A stretch of 64,000 nt of DNA from Haliclona indistincta (lineage: Eukaryota; Porifera; Demospongiae; Haplosclerida; Chalinidae). Below the pieces are notes generated by a model. The model did no database searches and had not been told where the DNA came from. It saw only the letters and a list, made by a program, of their open reading frames with translations. This document shows, piece after piece, positions 40,348-51,531 of this stretch (position 1 is its first letter; each line of letters begins with the position of its first letter). The stretch spans positions 4,874,588 to 4,938,587 of the forward strand of contig OZ024785.1 of NCBI GenBank assembly GCA_964017065.1, given 5' to 3'. A program made the position numbers and the translations under genes.

Positions 40348-41372
40348 CTAGTGCAATTGAATCAGATTCCTCTTGTGTGTCAGGTGTTGTCTCTGTCTGC
40401 TCCTTCCTCCGTTGGTACTCTTTTCTAGTTGCTTGGCTGACCCTTCTTGTTGTCTTGCAATCTTCCCACCACATGTGCTCACTGCTTTGTCAGCCTTAAG
40501 GTTACGGGATACACCACGCCCACTTACAAGCAAGCAGAAATTAATGGTTGCTTGAAAGAAACACTCGTAGCATCACGCTTGTTTTGGTTTGGCTGAACAA
40601 AGCGCTGCATATCCAGTTAGAGCAAAGACTGCACTTTGTCTTTAGCAAAAACGGTGACTAAACGCGCTACCATAGTGCGTTACGAAGTGCATGAAGTAAC
40701 GAGCAGCTTCGTCGACTAAGAAATCGAAAATCTCGTTGTGGGCACTCTGTAGCACAACTCGACTTGGCATGCAGCTAGACAGCTTAGTTATCTAGGGACC
40801 CACGGATCCTTTATTCGATATCAGCTTTAGTTGCCGAGTTATGTTCACGCATACACTCGAAAAGCTTGTCAAAGCTAATTTTCGAGTGTATGCATGAACA
40901 TAACTCGGCAACTAAAGCTGATATCGAATAAAGGATCCGTGGGTCCCTAGATAACTAAGCTGTCTAGCTGCATGCCAAGTCTAGTTGTGCTACAGAGTGC
41001 CCACAACGAGATTTTCGAGTTCTTAGTCGACGAAGCTGCTCGTTACTTCGTGTACTTTGTAACGCACTATGGTAGCGCGTCTAGCCACCGTTTTTGCTAA
41101 AGACAAAGTGCAGTCTTTGCTCTAACTGGATATGCAGCGCTTTGTTCAGCCAAACCTACAAGCGCGATGCTACAAGTGTTTCTTTTAAGCAACCATTTCT
41201 GCTTGCTCTGGTATCCCGTAACCTTAAAGTTGGCAAGTGGAGGTCCTTCTTCCTTGATATCTAGTAGTGTGCTAGTCTTGAGTTTGGTTCTTATGTTAAT
41301 CTTCACAATCTTCAATGCTGAGAACATTCTCTCCACATGCCCATTAGACAACGGTAGACTGAACAGAAGCAA
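40348..41372 (-). pseudogene. hAT-superfamily transposase C-terminal fragment, interrupted by a foldback
   Basis: The part before the insert (41224-41372, minus) reads PLSNGHVERMFSALKIVK and RTKLKTSTLLDI, the C-terminal dimerisation region of ZBED/hAT-like transposases. The frame continues after the insert (40348-40499) as ADKAVSTCGGKIARQQEG in the same register if the insert and one TTAA are removed. So the TTAA foldback entered an open or recently open frame. Nothing upstream of the dimerisation region is present. Confidence 0.6.
40500..41223. mobile_element. TTAA-flanked foldback (724 bp)
   Basis: TTAA at 40496-40499 and 41224-41227. The ends GGTTACGGGATACAC and GTATCCCGTAACC pair, and the arms of about 350 bp match almost throughout, meeting near 40860-40880 (AAGCTTGTCAAAGCTAATTT). 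Structurally the same class as foldback B at 17739-18458 but unrelated in sequence. No protein frame of its own. Confidence 0.9.
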
Positions 41373-41515
41373 AGCAAGTTAGGCCATTTCCTAGCATCAG
41401 GAATTGTGTGTAGCTTGTACCAGTTAGACTGAACAATGAGATACAATGTTTTATTCTTTGTATAATTATGACTATCATGATAATTTGATAGAGGTCGTTG
41501 CTGCGTCGACTAGAC

Positions 41516-41690
41516 ATTATCGTGTTGAGTAGTGAGCTTTATTGCCGCAGCATATGAAACAATGATTCAGTAAAACGTTTCGATCCGAGGATCATCATCA
41601 ACTGATGATGATACTCGGATCGAAACGTTTTACTGAATCATTGTTTCATATGCTGCGGCAATATAGCTCACCAATCTACACGATAATGAC
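41516..41690. repeat. Palindrome with GATCGAAACGTTTT motif (Penelope-like remnant?)
   Basis: ATTATCGTGTTGAGTAGTGAGC... pairs with ...GCTCACCAATCTACACGATAAT. The arms are about 85 bp and meet at ATCATCATCAACTGATGATGAT. The right arm has CTGATGA, a short stem, then GAAACG, which resembles the hammerhead-ribozyme core reported in Penelope-like retroelements. No Penelope reverse transcriptase is nearby. Confidence 0.55.
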
Positions 41691-42394
41691 TATCATAATG
41701 TTGGTTTGTATGACGGGTATTCGGTGACTGATTTCTCTGAACGCTTTGAACATGTATACCTACCTGTTTGCTGAATACTGGCTCTCAGTCTATTATTGTA
41801 AACTTCAGTGAGCTTGTCGTTAACTAGAAGGCCTTATACTGTGGTTAGTTTGAATAGTCTACTGTCTATCATTCAAGACTGATAATACTGACCAGCAAAA
41901 ATAGGCTACTTACACAGCTTTGCTAGTATGTGTAGCAGCAACGAACGCATGTTTCTCTCAACTTCTGTATGCAAAGTTGTAGAGTTGTGCTACAGGCTGA
42001 GTTGTTCGTTTTTAATATGGCCATAGGTGAAAAACACTACTTGAAAGTTGAACATCAAGGTAGTAGTTTTAGCAAAAGTTAATGGGCGTGGCTGTAGTTA
42101 ATGAGCATTTCATTCAATAGTGATGTCTAGCTTTGTTGTGCATTGAAGTGTACAGTTAATGCTTTTTGCTGTGAGGTGTGTTTTGTTTGGAAAACACGGT
42201 GGGGGCAAGTCTAGTAGCAATAGGTACGGTTTGTAACTGTTTTTCCGTTGAAGCTGACCGCTATTAGCACTAGATTTATGGGGTAATGTAAGAGAATGGA
42301 ATAAGATATAACCTGTTGGCAATTCATAGGACTAATCTGCTTCAGTAGCATCAGCGGTAATGGCATTTAATGCCTGAGAGCACCTTACTTCTTA

Positions 42395-42600
42395 ATTAAC
42401 ATAATTTATTATTGTTAACCTTGCCTTCTCTTGGCTTCCCATGTAACAATCTATATCTATTCCTCTGGTCAAATATTTGATCAACACTTTCGATCTCCTT
42501 TCTCCACCTGTACTTGACGGGTTCTTCTGCTACCCTTGTTAACATTATTACTTTACAATGTGGAAATGATAATAATTTTATATTAACCAAGATATTCATC
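42395..42600 (-). pseudogene. Fragment of a dispersed coding repeat (KYRWRKEIE family)
   Basis: The minus frame reads VKYRWRKEIESVDQIFDQRN. Similar stretches recur at about 52750-52930, 57000-57250 and 58870-59050, where the GKCRW-like segment follows ARVTCAIM-type sequence. The family is not recognised; it is probably a mobile-element protein because the copies are scattered and broken. Confidence 0.4.
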
Positions 42601-42884
42601 AGGTTTCACATCAGAGCGGGCATTATCATCCACGATGGCAGAGCGTGGGTGAAGTGTCTCTCCAGGTAGCCTCGGCCTCATACTTTCACGATCACGATTC
42701 CTGTAGTTGTACACAATTTAGAGCTGGGCGAAAGTACTATATCACATTCCCGATATTTTTCTCCATACTTTCACGATAGTGAATATTTCACGATAATAAT
42801 TAAAATATCAAAACATTACAAAAAAATAATGTTTAAAACAGTGATGGTCTACAATGAAAAATTAAAATTTAGGAAGGTTTTCAG

Positions 42885-43140
42885 TAGCCTCGTAGGTTTT
42901 CAGCTAAGAAAACCAATCTATTAACATTCTCTGGCAGCAAGCATGGCCTTTTCTCTGACACAATGTGTCCTGCAGTGCTGAACGCACGTTCACGCGGAAC
43001 TGACGTAGCAGGCACAGCTAGGTAGTTAAAAGCATGTCAGCTCATTCGGCAGCTACTCACTCAGTAAATCGAGATAGGAGGCACCTAGATCATCATCCGA
43101 GTAGTGGTCCTTACCTCTTGGAAATCTTATATTAACCTAA
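42885..43140 (-). pseudogene. hAT transposase C-terminal (dimerisation) fragment
   Basis: The minus strand at about 42885-43025 reads NYLAVPATSVPRERAFSTAG followed by HIVSEKRPCLLPENVNRLVF, the canonical hAT dimerisation box. Just upstream (43050-43140) a segment DHYSDDDLGASYLDLLSE lies behind an intron-like acceptor; it is duplicated at about 48590-48660 and in part at about 55073-55110. Stops separate the pieces, so it is dead. Confidence 0.7.
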
Positions 43141-43341
43141 AAGTAGACAAACCATAAACAGTAAGACAGACAGCAAGATCCAAGCAAGAGATATTTAGAG
43201 CAAAATAGCTCTTTACAATCAGTTCCATAGCAAGTTAGCTTTATACAATCTGTGAAAATATTCCTAGGTATGATTATGAACCACAGAGCTATGAGTATCA
43301 TGTGCTGGCATGCGCTATGAGTATCATGTGCTGGCATGCTC
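43024..43341. repeat. Duplicated block, copy 1 (copy 2 at 48520-48851)
   Basis: Both copies share AAAAGCATGTCAGCTCATTC, CAGCTACTCACTCAGTAAAT, CTCTTGGAAATCTTATATTA and TATGATTATGAACCACAGAG. Copy 2 has an extra 36 bp near 48540-48580. Copy 1 is interrupted at its right end by the MITE at about 43342-43738; copy 2 shows the uninterrupted site. Confidence 0.8.
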
Positions 43342-43738
43342 TGGCATTGCTCATAGTTGCCAACTTCAGAAAAATTTTGTCCGGGACACTCATTAATATT
43401 CAAACCACACCTACAAATTAATCGACCACAACTATTAATTTTAATAAACACGCCTATTAATTAGTTTACTCTGTATACATGTACCGAAGTCTGTGGAACA
43501 CCGCGTGAAGCAGACCGAGTGACACGACTAGCAGAAGCGAGAGCAGAAGAGAAAGCGCTTACGGCAGAGGTCATTCTTCGAACTCTTCGAGGCAAGTGCT
43601 AAAATTCCGGGAGTGTTAATGAGCCAAGTGCTAAAATTCAGGGACAATCTGGGACAATTGTCTTTCCAGGGCACCGTCGGGACAATAGCCATTTTTCCGG
43701 GACCGTCCCGGCCAAACCGGGACGGTTGGCAACTATGA
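43342..43738. mobile_element. MITE with CATAGTTGCCAAC ends (397 bp) and a visible empty site elsewhere
   Basis: CATAGTTGCCAAC at the left and GTTGGCAACTATG at the right, with ATTGCT repeated outside (43336-43341 and 43739-43744). The homologous block at 48851-48863 reads CATTGCTTCCTAC with no insert, which proves the insertion. Inside, GGGACGGT / ACCGTCCC runs are GC-rich. The class is unsure: 6-bp duplication, or 4 bp if the ends are read as TCATAG...CTATGA. Confidence 0.85.
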
Positions 43739-43877
43739 TTGCTTCCTACATGATCTCTTGCTCCTTGGAACTTGAAGCTCTCCATAAATTAAAAAAAAAT
43801 AATTATAACAACTCAATGTACAACATGTGAGCAAAGACAATAGCTATAATGAATCAATAAGTGATATATTATAGTTA

Positions 43878-44280
43878 GTCAAGAGAGAGATGAGCCTCAG
43901 CAACAACCAGATCAGGAGGGAGATTATGTTGAGACAAGTTGAGAGAAGAACGGGAGCCACGGATACAAATGATCGCAGATCTTAAAAGAGAGAAGGAAAT
44001 CATGTTTCTCAGCCATTTTCGGGTTGTGCAGTATTCGACTTCTCTTTTTGAAGCGATGAGAGAGGCTAGACGCTTGTAAGTGACCTCAACTGCTTTTCCA
44101 AGACCACCCGAAGTGGAGAAAACTAATGGTGTGAAAGAGCCATGTTCGACTTGAGTCACTCTCTGTTCATAGTGGCGCCTCTTAAGTTGCTCCTGTCTGG
44201 AGTAGGCTGCGGCTGGTGAGAGATGACGGTAAGATTTGGCGTTTGGATTGAAGACTCTTACATTGAAGTACAGTGGAACA
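43878..44280 (-). pseudogene. Non-LTR (LINE-type) element C-terminal fragment
   Basis: The minus frame reads VRVFNPNAKSY, then VEHGSFTPLVFSTSGGLGKA, KRLASLIASKRE and SFSLLRSAIICIRGSRSS. This block follows the reverse transcriptase in many invertebrate LINE-type elements as I remember them. The catalytic part is missing. The element class is from memory; the match of the block is strong. Confidence 0.65.
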
Positions 44281-44450
44281 CACGAAGAGAGTAGAAAAAT
44301 GTGTTTTTGACATTTTGTTTCATATCTCAGGAACCAAGTGTCTTATGATCATGTTGGAGGTACCATTATGATCTTCTATCCTTACTGAATGTGATGAACT
44401 ATATGGTTTCTTGTCACATGACACACACATGAAACAATATGGCGCTCTTT
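44274..44450. repeat. Dispersed repeat, copy 2 (partner 15154-15345)
   Basis: Same ordered landmarks as the copy at 15154-15345: GAGAGTAGAAAAATGT, TCTATCCTTACTGAATG, and GTCACATGACACACACATG. It abuts the upstream side of the LINE tail. Confidence 0.5.
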
Positions 44451-44852
44451 AGAGGCATGTAGCAGAACACGTTTAGTTGGAGATCTCTGTAAGTGCTGGT
44501 AGTTAAGAGCTCATAATGGATATGTGAACTGTCCTAATGTATACGTACCTTTGACCAACATCTCGGCACCCAGTCAGCGTTACTACAAAAGTGCGGTACG
44601 AAAACTTGTTTTTGCGACCAGCCCCAACGTTAGGTTAGAGAACTCACGAACCTGCGGGAGTTAAGATGCAAAACTTGCTTGCTGGATAGCTTACACATTA
44701 ATGATTACGAAAACACTAACCTTGGGCGCCTTCTTCGCTTCGTCGTGAATAGCGCAGCTCTTCCGTTCGCGAGTGCTGTTTTCTTGCCGCCATCTTGCGA
44801 CTTTAATGAATTTTTGTGATGTCACGCATAATAATTGTTGGCTGTGTAAACG

Positions 44853-45052
44853 NNNNNNNNNNNNNNNNNNNNNNNNNNNNNNNNNNNNNNNNNNNNNNNN
44901 NNNNNNNNNNNNNNNNNNNNNNNNNNNNNNNNNNNNNNNNNNNNNNNNNNNNNNNNNNNNNNNNNNNNNNNNNNNNNNNNNNNNNNNNNNNNNNNNNNNN
45001 NNNNNNNNNNNNNNNNNNNNNNNNNNNNNNNNNNNNNNNNNNNNNNNNNNNN
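44853..45052. other. Assembly gap (200 N)
   Basis: Exactly 200 N. Contiguity across it is not guaranteed, and open frames read through it are artefacts. Confidence 0.99.
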
Positions 45053-45110
45053 TGTGACCACAGGCTGCTAGGCCTAGGCTGCATAAGTAGCAGGATCACT
45101 ACAATCGTAC

Positions 45111-45401
45111 ATGCATGGGGTAATATTATCTGAATTCTCTGGGCTTCTTCCAGTAACTTCGGGTGTGCCTCAGGGCAGCTTACTTGGCCCGTTGTTGTTT
45201 TCAGTCTACATTAACGATCTACCTGACTCAGTACGTCTCACTAAGCCTTTGCTTTTTGCTGATGACACCAAATGTCTTGGTACTGTGCGTGACAGGCAAA
45301 TGAGTTCTTCTTCTGATCTGCAACTTGATTTAGATTCCCTCTCTTTGTGCTGTTTAAAGTACCAGAAATTCCTTTACCAGCCTCAGAGCTATACAGTGTA
45401 G
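45111..45401 (+). pseudogene. LINE reverse transcriptase fragment
   Basis: Reads [20 protein letters not shown], then [11 protein letters not shown], the PQG and catalytic DD motifs of non-LTR reverse transcriptases. It is cut by the gap on the left and decays after about 60 codons on the right. Confidence 0.8.
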
Positions 45402-45620
45402 GTACTGTGCTGATGCTGATGTGAATTTTCGGAATTTTCTTCAGAGTTTTCTACTTGGGCCTGTCTTTGTTCTCCTCAACTGCTGCTTGGGGCGCTCTTT
45501 GTTCACTTCAAGTCTTCTTAGCTGCTTGCCTGGAAGAAGTTAATAAGCTTTTTTTGAATGATGGCAAAAATATACAAATTGATTGGACTGATTGGACTGT
45601 TACTACTGGAAATCATTGCT

Positions 45621-45971
45621 TCGTCCCATCTTTTTGTGCAATGTTGGCTATAGCACCGAAATACATGATTATTGGGTGATTTTCTCTGGCAGTCAGGAGC
45701 ACGCCTTGGATCAGTCGGTACTCTGATTATAGCACAGGCTGAAAATTTGAATAAATTACTCCTTTATGTGCTAATCATAACCTTTGATCTTTTGTGAGCT
45801 TTAGCAGTTTTTACTGCAATGGGTTTGGTCACAAAGTAAGACATCCTAGCCTGGAGCCTGCTGGTACATACCTAAACTTCCATTTAATCTCTTATTTGTC
45901 ACAATTCTCCACTTTCCCTATCTCTCTGTTGGTTCTTTCTTCAGATCTGTTTTTTTTCTTCAAATTTTGGA
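45621..45971 (+). repeat. 370-bp dispersed repeat, copy 1
   Basis: TCGTCCCATCTTTTTGTGCA through TTTCTTCAAATTTTGG. It is nearly identical to copies 2 (46178-46546) and 3 (55762-56130), all in the same orientation. It has no terminal inverted repeats that I can see and no coding motif. Copy 1 ends about 20 bp earlier than the others. Confidence 0.88.
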
Positions 45972-46177
45972 GAAAAAATATACATGGGTAAATAGAGTAA
46001 ATAGAATAATGTCCACGACATGACAAGCTTATGTACTATAGGCTTAATACAAAACATTATAGACGAGGTAAGTAAGGCATTCTTGTCTGTAGTGTCATAG
46101 TTTTATCTCTTAAATCTACATTATGACATCTTTTTACATGCAGTATGTACTTATTAAGCGATGCTTCGTGATAGCCT

Positions 46178-46546
46178 TCGTCCCATCTTTTTGTGCAATG
46201 TTGGCTATAGCACCGAAATACATGATTATTGGGTGATTTTCTCTGGCAGTCAGGAGCACGCCTTGGATCAGTCGGTACTCTGATTATAGCACAGGCTGAA
46301 AATTTGAATAAATTACTCCTTTATGTGCTAATCATAACCTTTGATCTTTTGTGAGCTTTAGCAGTTTTTATTGCAATGGGTTTGGTCACAAAGTAAGACA
46401 TCCTTGCCTGGAGCCTGCTGGTACATACCTAAACTTCCATTTAATCTCTTATTTGTCACAATTCTCCACTTTCCTTATCTCTCTGTTGGTTCTTTCTTCA
46501 GATCTGTTTTTTTCTTCAAAATTTGGACATCTCTTCATTGCCAGTA
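46178..46546 (+). repeat. 370-bp dispersed repeat, copy 2
   Basis: Same orientation as copy 1, only 206 bp after it, with a handful of substitutions (CCTAGCC to CCTTGCC, ACTGC to ATTGC). It continues to CATTGCCAGTA, shared with copy 3. Confidence 0.88.
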
Positions 46547-46739
46547 GCCATACCGTTTTTCTTTGGTCTTACAGAAAGAATCTCAATCATGGTGACCTCA
46601 ACAAACATAGCTTATTTACATGCATGAATTTGGTTTTTCTATGGACATGACAAGCATAAATTTCGGTGTACACAACTCAATTATGGTTCACGTGCAAAAG
46701 AAAGTTACTAGTTGCTACTTTATGGGATGTCCGTGCCAT

Positions 46740-47470
46740 CTAATTACCACTGGATGAATTATTGATGTTACCAGCTTCTTTCACTCTCATTTCCCCTGTT
46801 CTCTTGGTGCTGCCAGATCAACAATTAAATCTTCTTGTTGGCTCTAATGTACACTTCCTATGTTTTCTATCAAACCAAACAACCACAGTTTAAAGCCGTG
46901 AGCTGTCTCTACACCTGTGTTTTCTATTCAGAAATTTATCGATGGTTTTTCACGATGAACTTTGAACATGACCTTCAAATGTTATAAAATTAATAATTCT
47001 TATTTTAATTAATTTACAACTTGATGGTGTGTTTCTCACTTCAATATTCCTTTGCCCTTTGCAGCAGCAAAATTAATGCTGTCTTCTCCGGGCTCTCAAC
47101 TCTTATTAGCTGCTTACCAGTTGATGGTATACTTAACCACACTCTTTCGGTTTGTGAAATTCCTTTTCTGCTTCTCCTGGGCAGTGGCAATGTGTTGTGA
47201 GACGTTGGTGAAGATGCTAGCTTTCTTTGCTTGAATCTTGCTGATGTATGAATCTTGCTCAGCTGGTAATGCTCTCCTTCTGTTGATGACTCTGCCTCCA
47301 CTTGCAGAGGAAATCGAGCTCTCTTCCTAACATAATTCAAAGTGGGGTATATTTGGTGGAGGCTTGGACAGCAGTGTTGATAGACACACAGCTGCATTGG
47401 CCCAGTCATCATCATTACTCCGCATCATTTTCCTCAACCTCCTACATAATAAAATTTTGTAAAATTAATA
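46740..47470. other. Mosaic of duplicated fragments
   Basis: 46790-46985 recurs at 49140-49370 (landmarks ATTAAATCTTCTTGTTGGCT, CAACCACAG, GAACTTTGAACATGACCTTC). 47160-47235 recurs at 57612-57688 (GCAGTGGCAATGTGTTGTGA). A minus frame over 47041-47415 has no named motif but is partly shared with these copies, so it is probably the protein of an unnamed element. Confidence 0.5.
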
Positions 47471-47604
47471 CTTAATTTATAACTTGATGGTGTGTTTCTA
47501 AGTTTGGTCTGTTCTCTCATCCAAACCATTTGTTTGTGGATGGTATGCTGAACTAGTGACCATTCTCACTTTGAATTCCTTGTCATTTAACTGCAAAAAT
47601 AAAA

Positions 47605-48165
47605 TTAATTTGTAATCATTGATGAAGCTGCTTTTATCTCATTGAGAAATTCTCTACCTTGATCACTGATCATTCTCACCAGTGCCCCTGGTCTGCAGTA
47701 TACCTGGACGATTCCTCCAGCCATTGTAGGAGCTTGCTTTTTAGGTAAAGCAATCACTTCTACGTATTTGCTGAAATAGTCAGTCATTGTGAGGATATAA
47801 TTGATCGACCATCTTCTGTTCTTCAGTTGTCCAATTAGATCCATTCCCACCATAATTATTATGCCAGACTTCTGGATGTATTGGGATTGGATGCAATACA
47901 TTAGCTCCACGGCATTCCTTCGGCTGTTATCATTAATGTTATCTGAGCATTAGTAATCATTACCTCTGAATACAATCTTTGTAGTAGGCTGGCCAGTAAT
48001 ACCTCTGTCTGACTTTAGTAGCAGTCCTACATGGCCTCTGTGTCCACCAGCAGCACTGCTGTGGTACTCTTCAAACACATTCTGATTACCAAGCGCTCCA
48101 GCACTAATTTCTGACTTAAAATTCTTTGCCAGCCTTCTCATTACATACTTTCCGGACTTGTCAGC
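47605..48165 (-). pseudogene. Ty3/gypsy-type integrase fragment
   Basis: The minus strand has, in order, a HHCC-like EYHSSAAGGHRGHVG segment (about 48010-48060), then the catalytic core VGMDLIGQL, YILTMTDYFSKYVEV and MISDQGREFLNE (two acidic positions of the DDE triad). The two blocks are in different frames with stops between. No LTRs, protease or reverse transcriptase are found within reach. Confidence 0.75.
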
Positions 48166-48519
48166 ATCTTCTGGCTACACGTGATCACGCAGATAGCACA
48201 CGATATTGTTGTTCAGTGTTATTTACTCATGCAACAGACGCTAACAAGCGGACTTGGCGGGAAAGTGTGAATGACGCAGCCATACTGCACTGTCGAGTGC
48301 TGTTAGAAATACTAAAAGACTACAATATAGAGCAGATACAGAGACTATCATAATAGCATATAACCCGTGTTAATTGTGGTGTGAGAGGGTTAAGTTGTGT
48401 TATTGTGCATGTGATGATGATGATAGGTGGTGATAATGTACAATTAGAATTGTATCCTTCATCAGTTGTGTCCTTCAGTTCAGTCCTCCTTCAGTTGCTT
48501 AGCATCTGAGAAAAGAGTT

Positions 48520-48851
48520 TAAAAGCATGTCAGCTCATTCTTATGACAATGCAAATAAAATTATGTATGCATTGTCAGCAGCTACTCACTCAGTAAATCG
48601 AGATAAGAGGCACCAAGATCATCATCTGAATAATAATCTTTGCCTCTTGGAAATCTTATATTAACCTAAAAGTAGACAAACCATAAACAGTAAGACAGAC
48701 AGCATGATCCAAGCAAGAGATATTTGGAGCAAAATAGCTCTTTACAATCAGTTCTATAGCAAGCTAGCTTTATACAATCTGTGAAAATATTCCTAGGTAT
48801 GATTATGAACCACAGAGCTATGAGTATCATGTGCTGGCATGCCCTGACATT
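48520..48851. repeat. Duplicated block, copy 2 (empty MITE site)
   Basis: Partner of 43024-43341. It runs straight into CATTGCTTCCTACACGACAC without the MITE, so it records the pre-insertion state. Confidence 0.8.
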
Positions 48852-49879
48852 GCTTCCTACACGACACACGATCGTACCACTGGTAACTCAAATGAAGTAT
48901 CCTGTTCAGCTGATTGTTGAGGTTTGCCTGGTCATTGTCTGTGGGCTAAAGTTGAAAATGACCTCATGGTTACTTCAACCCACATAATTTATCAACTAGC
49001 CCGACCACGCGATATGGCTTAACCTGCTTCGCGGAAGAGTGCTGACATCTTTTCAACACGTATTAATTTCAAGACAGATTCCTGGAAAGGTTTAACAAAT
49101 ATTCACATCATTGAACACAAGTGTCTTTGAATCGCGTTCCTGTTTCCCCAGTTCTCCTGGTGCTCTCACTGCCAGCCAGATCAACAACTATTAAATCTTC
49201 TTGTTGGCTCTAATTTACACTCCCCACCCCCATGTTTTGCTATCAAACCGAACAACCACAGCATAAAGCCGCAAGCTGTCTCTATACCAGTGTTTCCTGT
49301 AAAAAAAGTTCAGAAATTCATCGATGGTCATTTACGGCGAACTTTGAACATGACCTTCAAATGTTATAAAAATGATGTACAGCAATTCGGTAGGCAGAGT
49401 CACAAGCCAGGACAGGCCACAGGGCTGCCTTGGCGCAGTCGACATGGTAATGTTGACAAGGGCAGAGAAGAACCTAAAGTGCAAGTTGAGAAAGTCAATT
49501 CGATGTAGGCTTTCTGAAGTGTGAAGTGACGTATTTGACTGCTTGTTGTATCTCGGTGAAGTCGTCCTCTAGTTCACTGATAACTTTATGCTGTTCGGTG
49601 GTAGCATGATCGATTATGTTAATGTTTTGTTGGTTGCATTAGCCAAGCTCTGGAGAAGTTCTTCAGTCTAGTGATAGCAGCCTTGTGTTTTCTACTTGCC
49701 TCACTCGTCTCCACACGATCCTCCTTATCCGCCTCACATCGTGCTATGATCTTTCTCAAATTGCTGTCACCGCTTGTGGTAGGTAGCAAGAGTAGTCAGG
49801 CATCGTAGATTGAGTTAGATAACTTTTTGGTCGAAACTTGTTATAGCGTATTACAATAATGGTTAAACAGACCCTGCCA

Positions 49880-50098
49880 ATTTATTCCCACAATACTCTT
49901 CACAAGTGGGACAGCGGTTTGTTGTGTTGCTGTTCTTTGTTGCGTAGCTTTTTCTACAAACGCGACATACTGCTTGTCCATCGTCAAGTATCTCTCCCTT
50001 GGCTGTCTTCCTTAAACCAAGGTAGTCCCAAAGCATGCTTTTCTTGCCTGGCTTACTTACTAGCTCTTCAGGACGCGTCGAGGTTGCCATACTTAACT
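49880..50098 (-). pseudogene. BED-type zinc finger, N-terminal end of a hAT-like transposase
   Basis: Minus frame from MATSTRPEELVSK: KKSMLWDYLGL, then CRVCRKSYATKNSNTTN, the aromatic and Cys-x2-Cys half of a BED finger. The His half (LSHL) appears one base out of frame, so the finger is broken. The rest of the transposase is not adjacent. Confidence 0.7.
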
Positions 50099-50238
50099 CC
50101 AGCTGCGCAGTGTACGTGCTAATATATCCGTACACCTCCGTAAATTACTTACGGTATTCGGTATTCTCCAGTAGTCAATATGGTACTGTTCAGTATACTC
50201 ATTAATACTCGGTAACTACTACATACAGATATACCGTC

Positions 50239-50280
50239 CAGACCACCAGGCTTGGATCGGGTAGAGATCCTGTGACCCAC
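50239..50280. repeat. CAGGCTTGGATCGGGTAGAG motif block, copy 1
   Basis: The same 40-bp block (through GATCCTGTGACCCAC) occurs at about 54206-54246 and 60901-60940. It is a marker of the shared ancestry of these mosaic regions; function unknown. Confidence 0.7.
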
Positions 50281-50954
50281 AAGTAGGTGTGGAGGTGTGA
50301 GGGTTCTTCTACATCCTCAGATGACACATTATGTTAATGGTCTAGAATTTAAGACGGCCTCAACTTTCTTGAGAATTTAATCGTTCACCAGTTTCTTCAT
50401 TGCTTTCTTGTTCAGTTCCTCGTTTAGCCAGTATGGCTACATCAACAGCTGGCCGATTTCTCCCTTTTTACCAGTTCTTTTTACAATATATTCGACCTCT
50501 ATTCGATAATTACGTCCGATCTCGTTATTTGCAAACTTAATCATTCTGTCCAGATTCATTTCCAAAACTGGCACACCACATGCTTCTTTGGATCCTACAT
50601 GTAGGAAAGTCGTGTAGCATAATTGTACTGAAGTATTCCAAGATAATTTCTACGATTTTTACTCCATCGAGAATCTCCGATTGCTTGAGAGCTTCTCTAT
50701 ATTCCTTTGGAACTTCTCCAGATTGCTTGGGAACTTCTCCATCAACAAACGAGTGTTTTACAACATCTCTCCATTCATAAAATGTTTTTTTAAACATTGC
50801 ACTAGCAATAACCACCAGATCATAAACCCTTATATTCGTAGGCCAACACTTTTTCTACAATTGAACTTAGAGCACCCTACAGAGGAGAACAAAATGTATA
50901 CTTGTGGTGGACATTTCTGTAGTTTACAAATATCCTATACCCTGTACTAGTAAA

Positions 50955-51335
50955 AGAAAATGAAAAGATTTCTATCGAAATCAAAAGGATGTAGGGTTGT
51001 GAAATCTACCACTGGTCAACAATGTAAACTAACAAGGAACAAGCATGGAATGATAACACGATTGACTTGCTAACAGACCATAGATCCCTACATCAGTGGC
51101 TGCTGTAGTTGACTATAGCTAGTTCAGCTTAGCTGGTTGCTGTTGACTGACACCTGACGTGCATTCAGCTTGTGACAGCTTATGTACAGCCACTGATGTA
51201 GGGATCTATGGTCTGTTAGCAAGTCAATCGTGTTATCATTCCATGCTTGTTCCTTGTTAGTTTACATTGTTGACCAGTGGTAGATTTCACAACCCTACAT
51301 CCTTTTGATTTCGATAGAAATCTTTTCATTTTCTT
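50955..51335. mobile_element. Foldback, second copy of 24929-25331
   Basis: Same arms and centre, slightly shorter, followed by the same 190-bp flank and repeat R copy c. The inner arm landmark is CTACATCAGTGGCTG / CAGCCACTGATGTAG. Confidence 0.8.
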
Positions 51336-51531
51336 GTTTGTGTCCTTTTTTCTTTTTCAGTGAAGTACAGTTCAATATCATGCAATTACTGTGCCATCTT
51401 TGATTCCACCATTGGTTCGGTTTTCCTGTTGTTGATGGCTTTTCTTTATTATTAACAATTTTAAACTTGTAGCTAAATAATTCTTATGCTGTAGATATCA
51501 GCTCGCCTACGCATGCATGAATACATACAGT

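Noticed and set aside
44773..45133. Long frames on both strands crossing 44.85-45.05 kb
   Set aside because: They run through 200 N and are meaningless.
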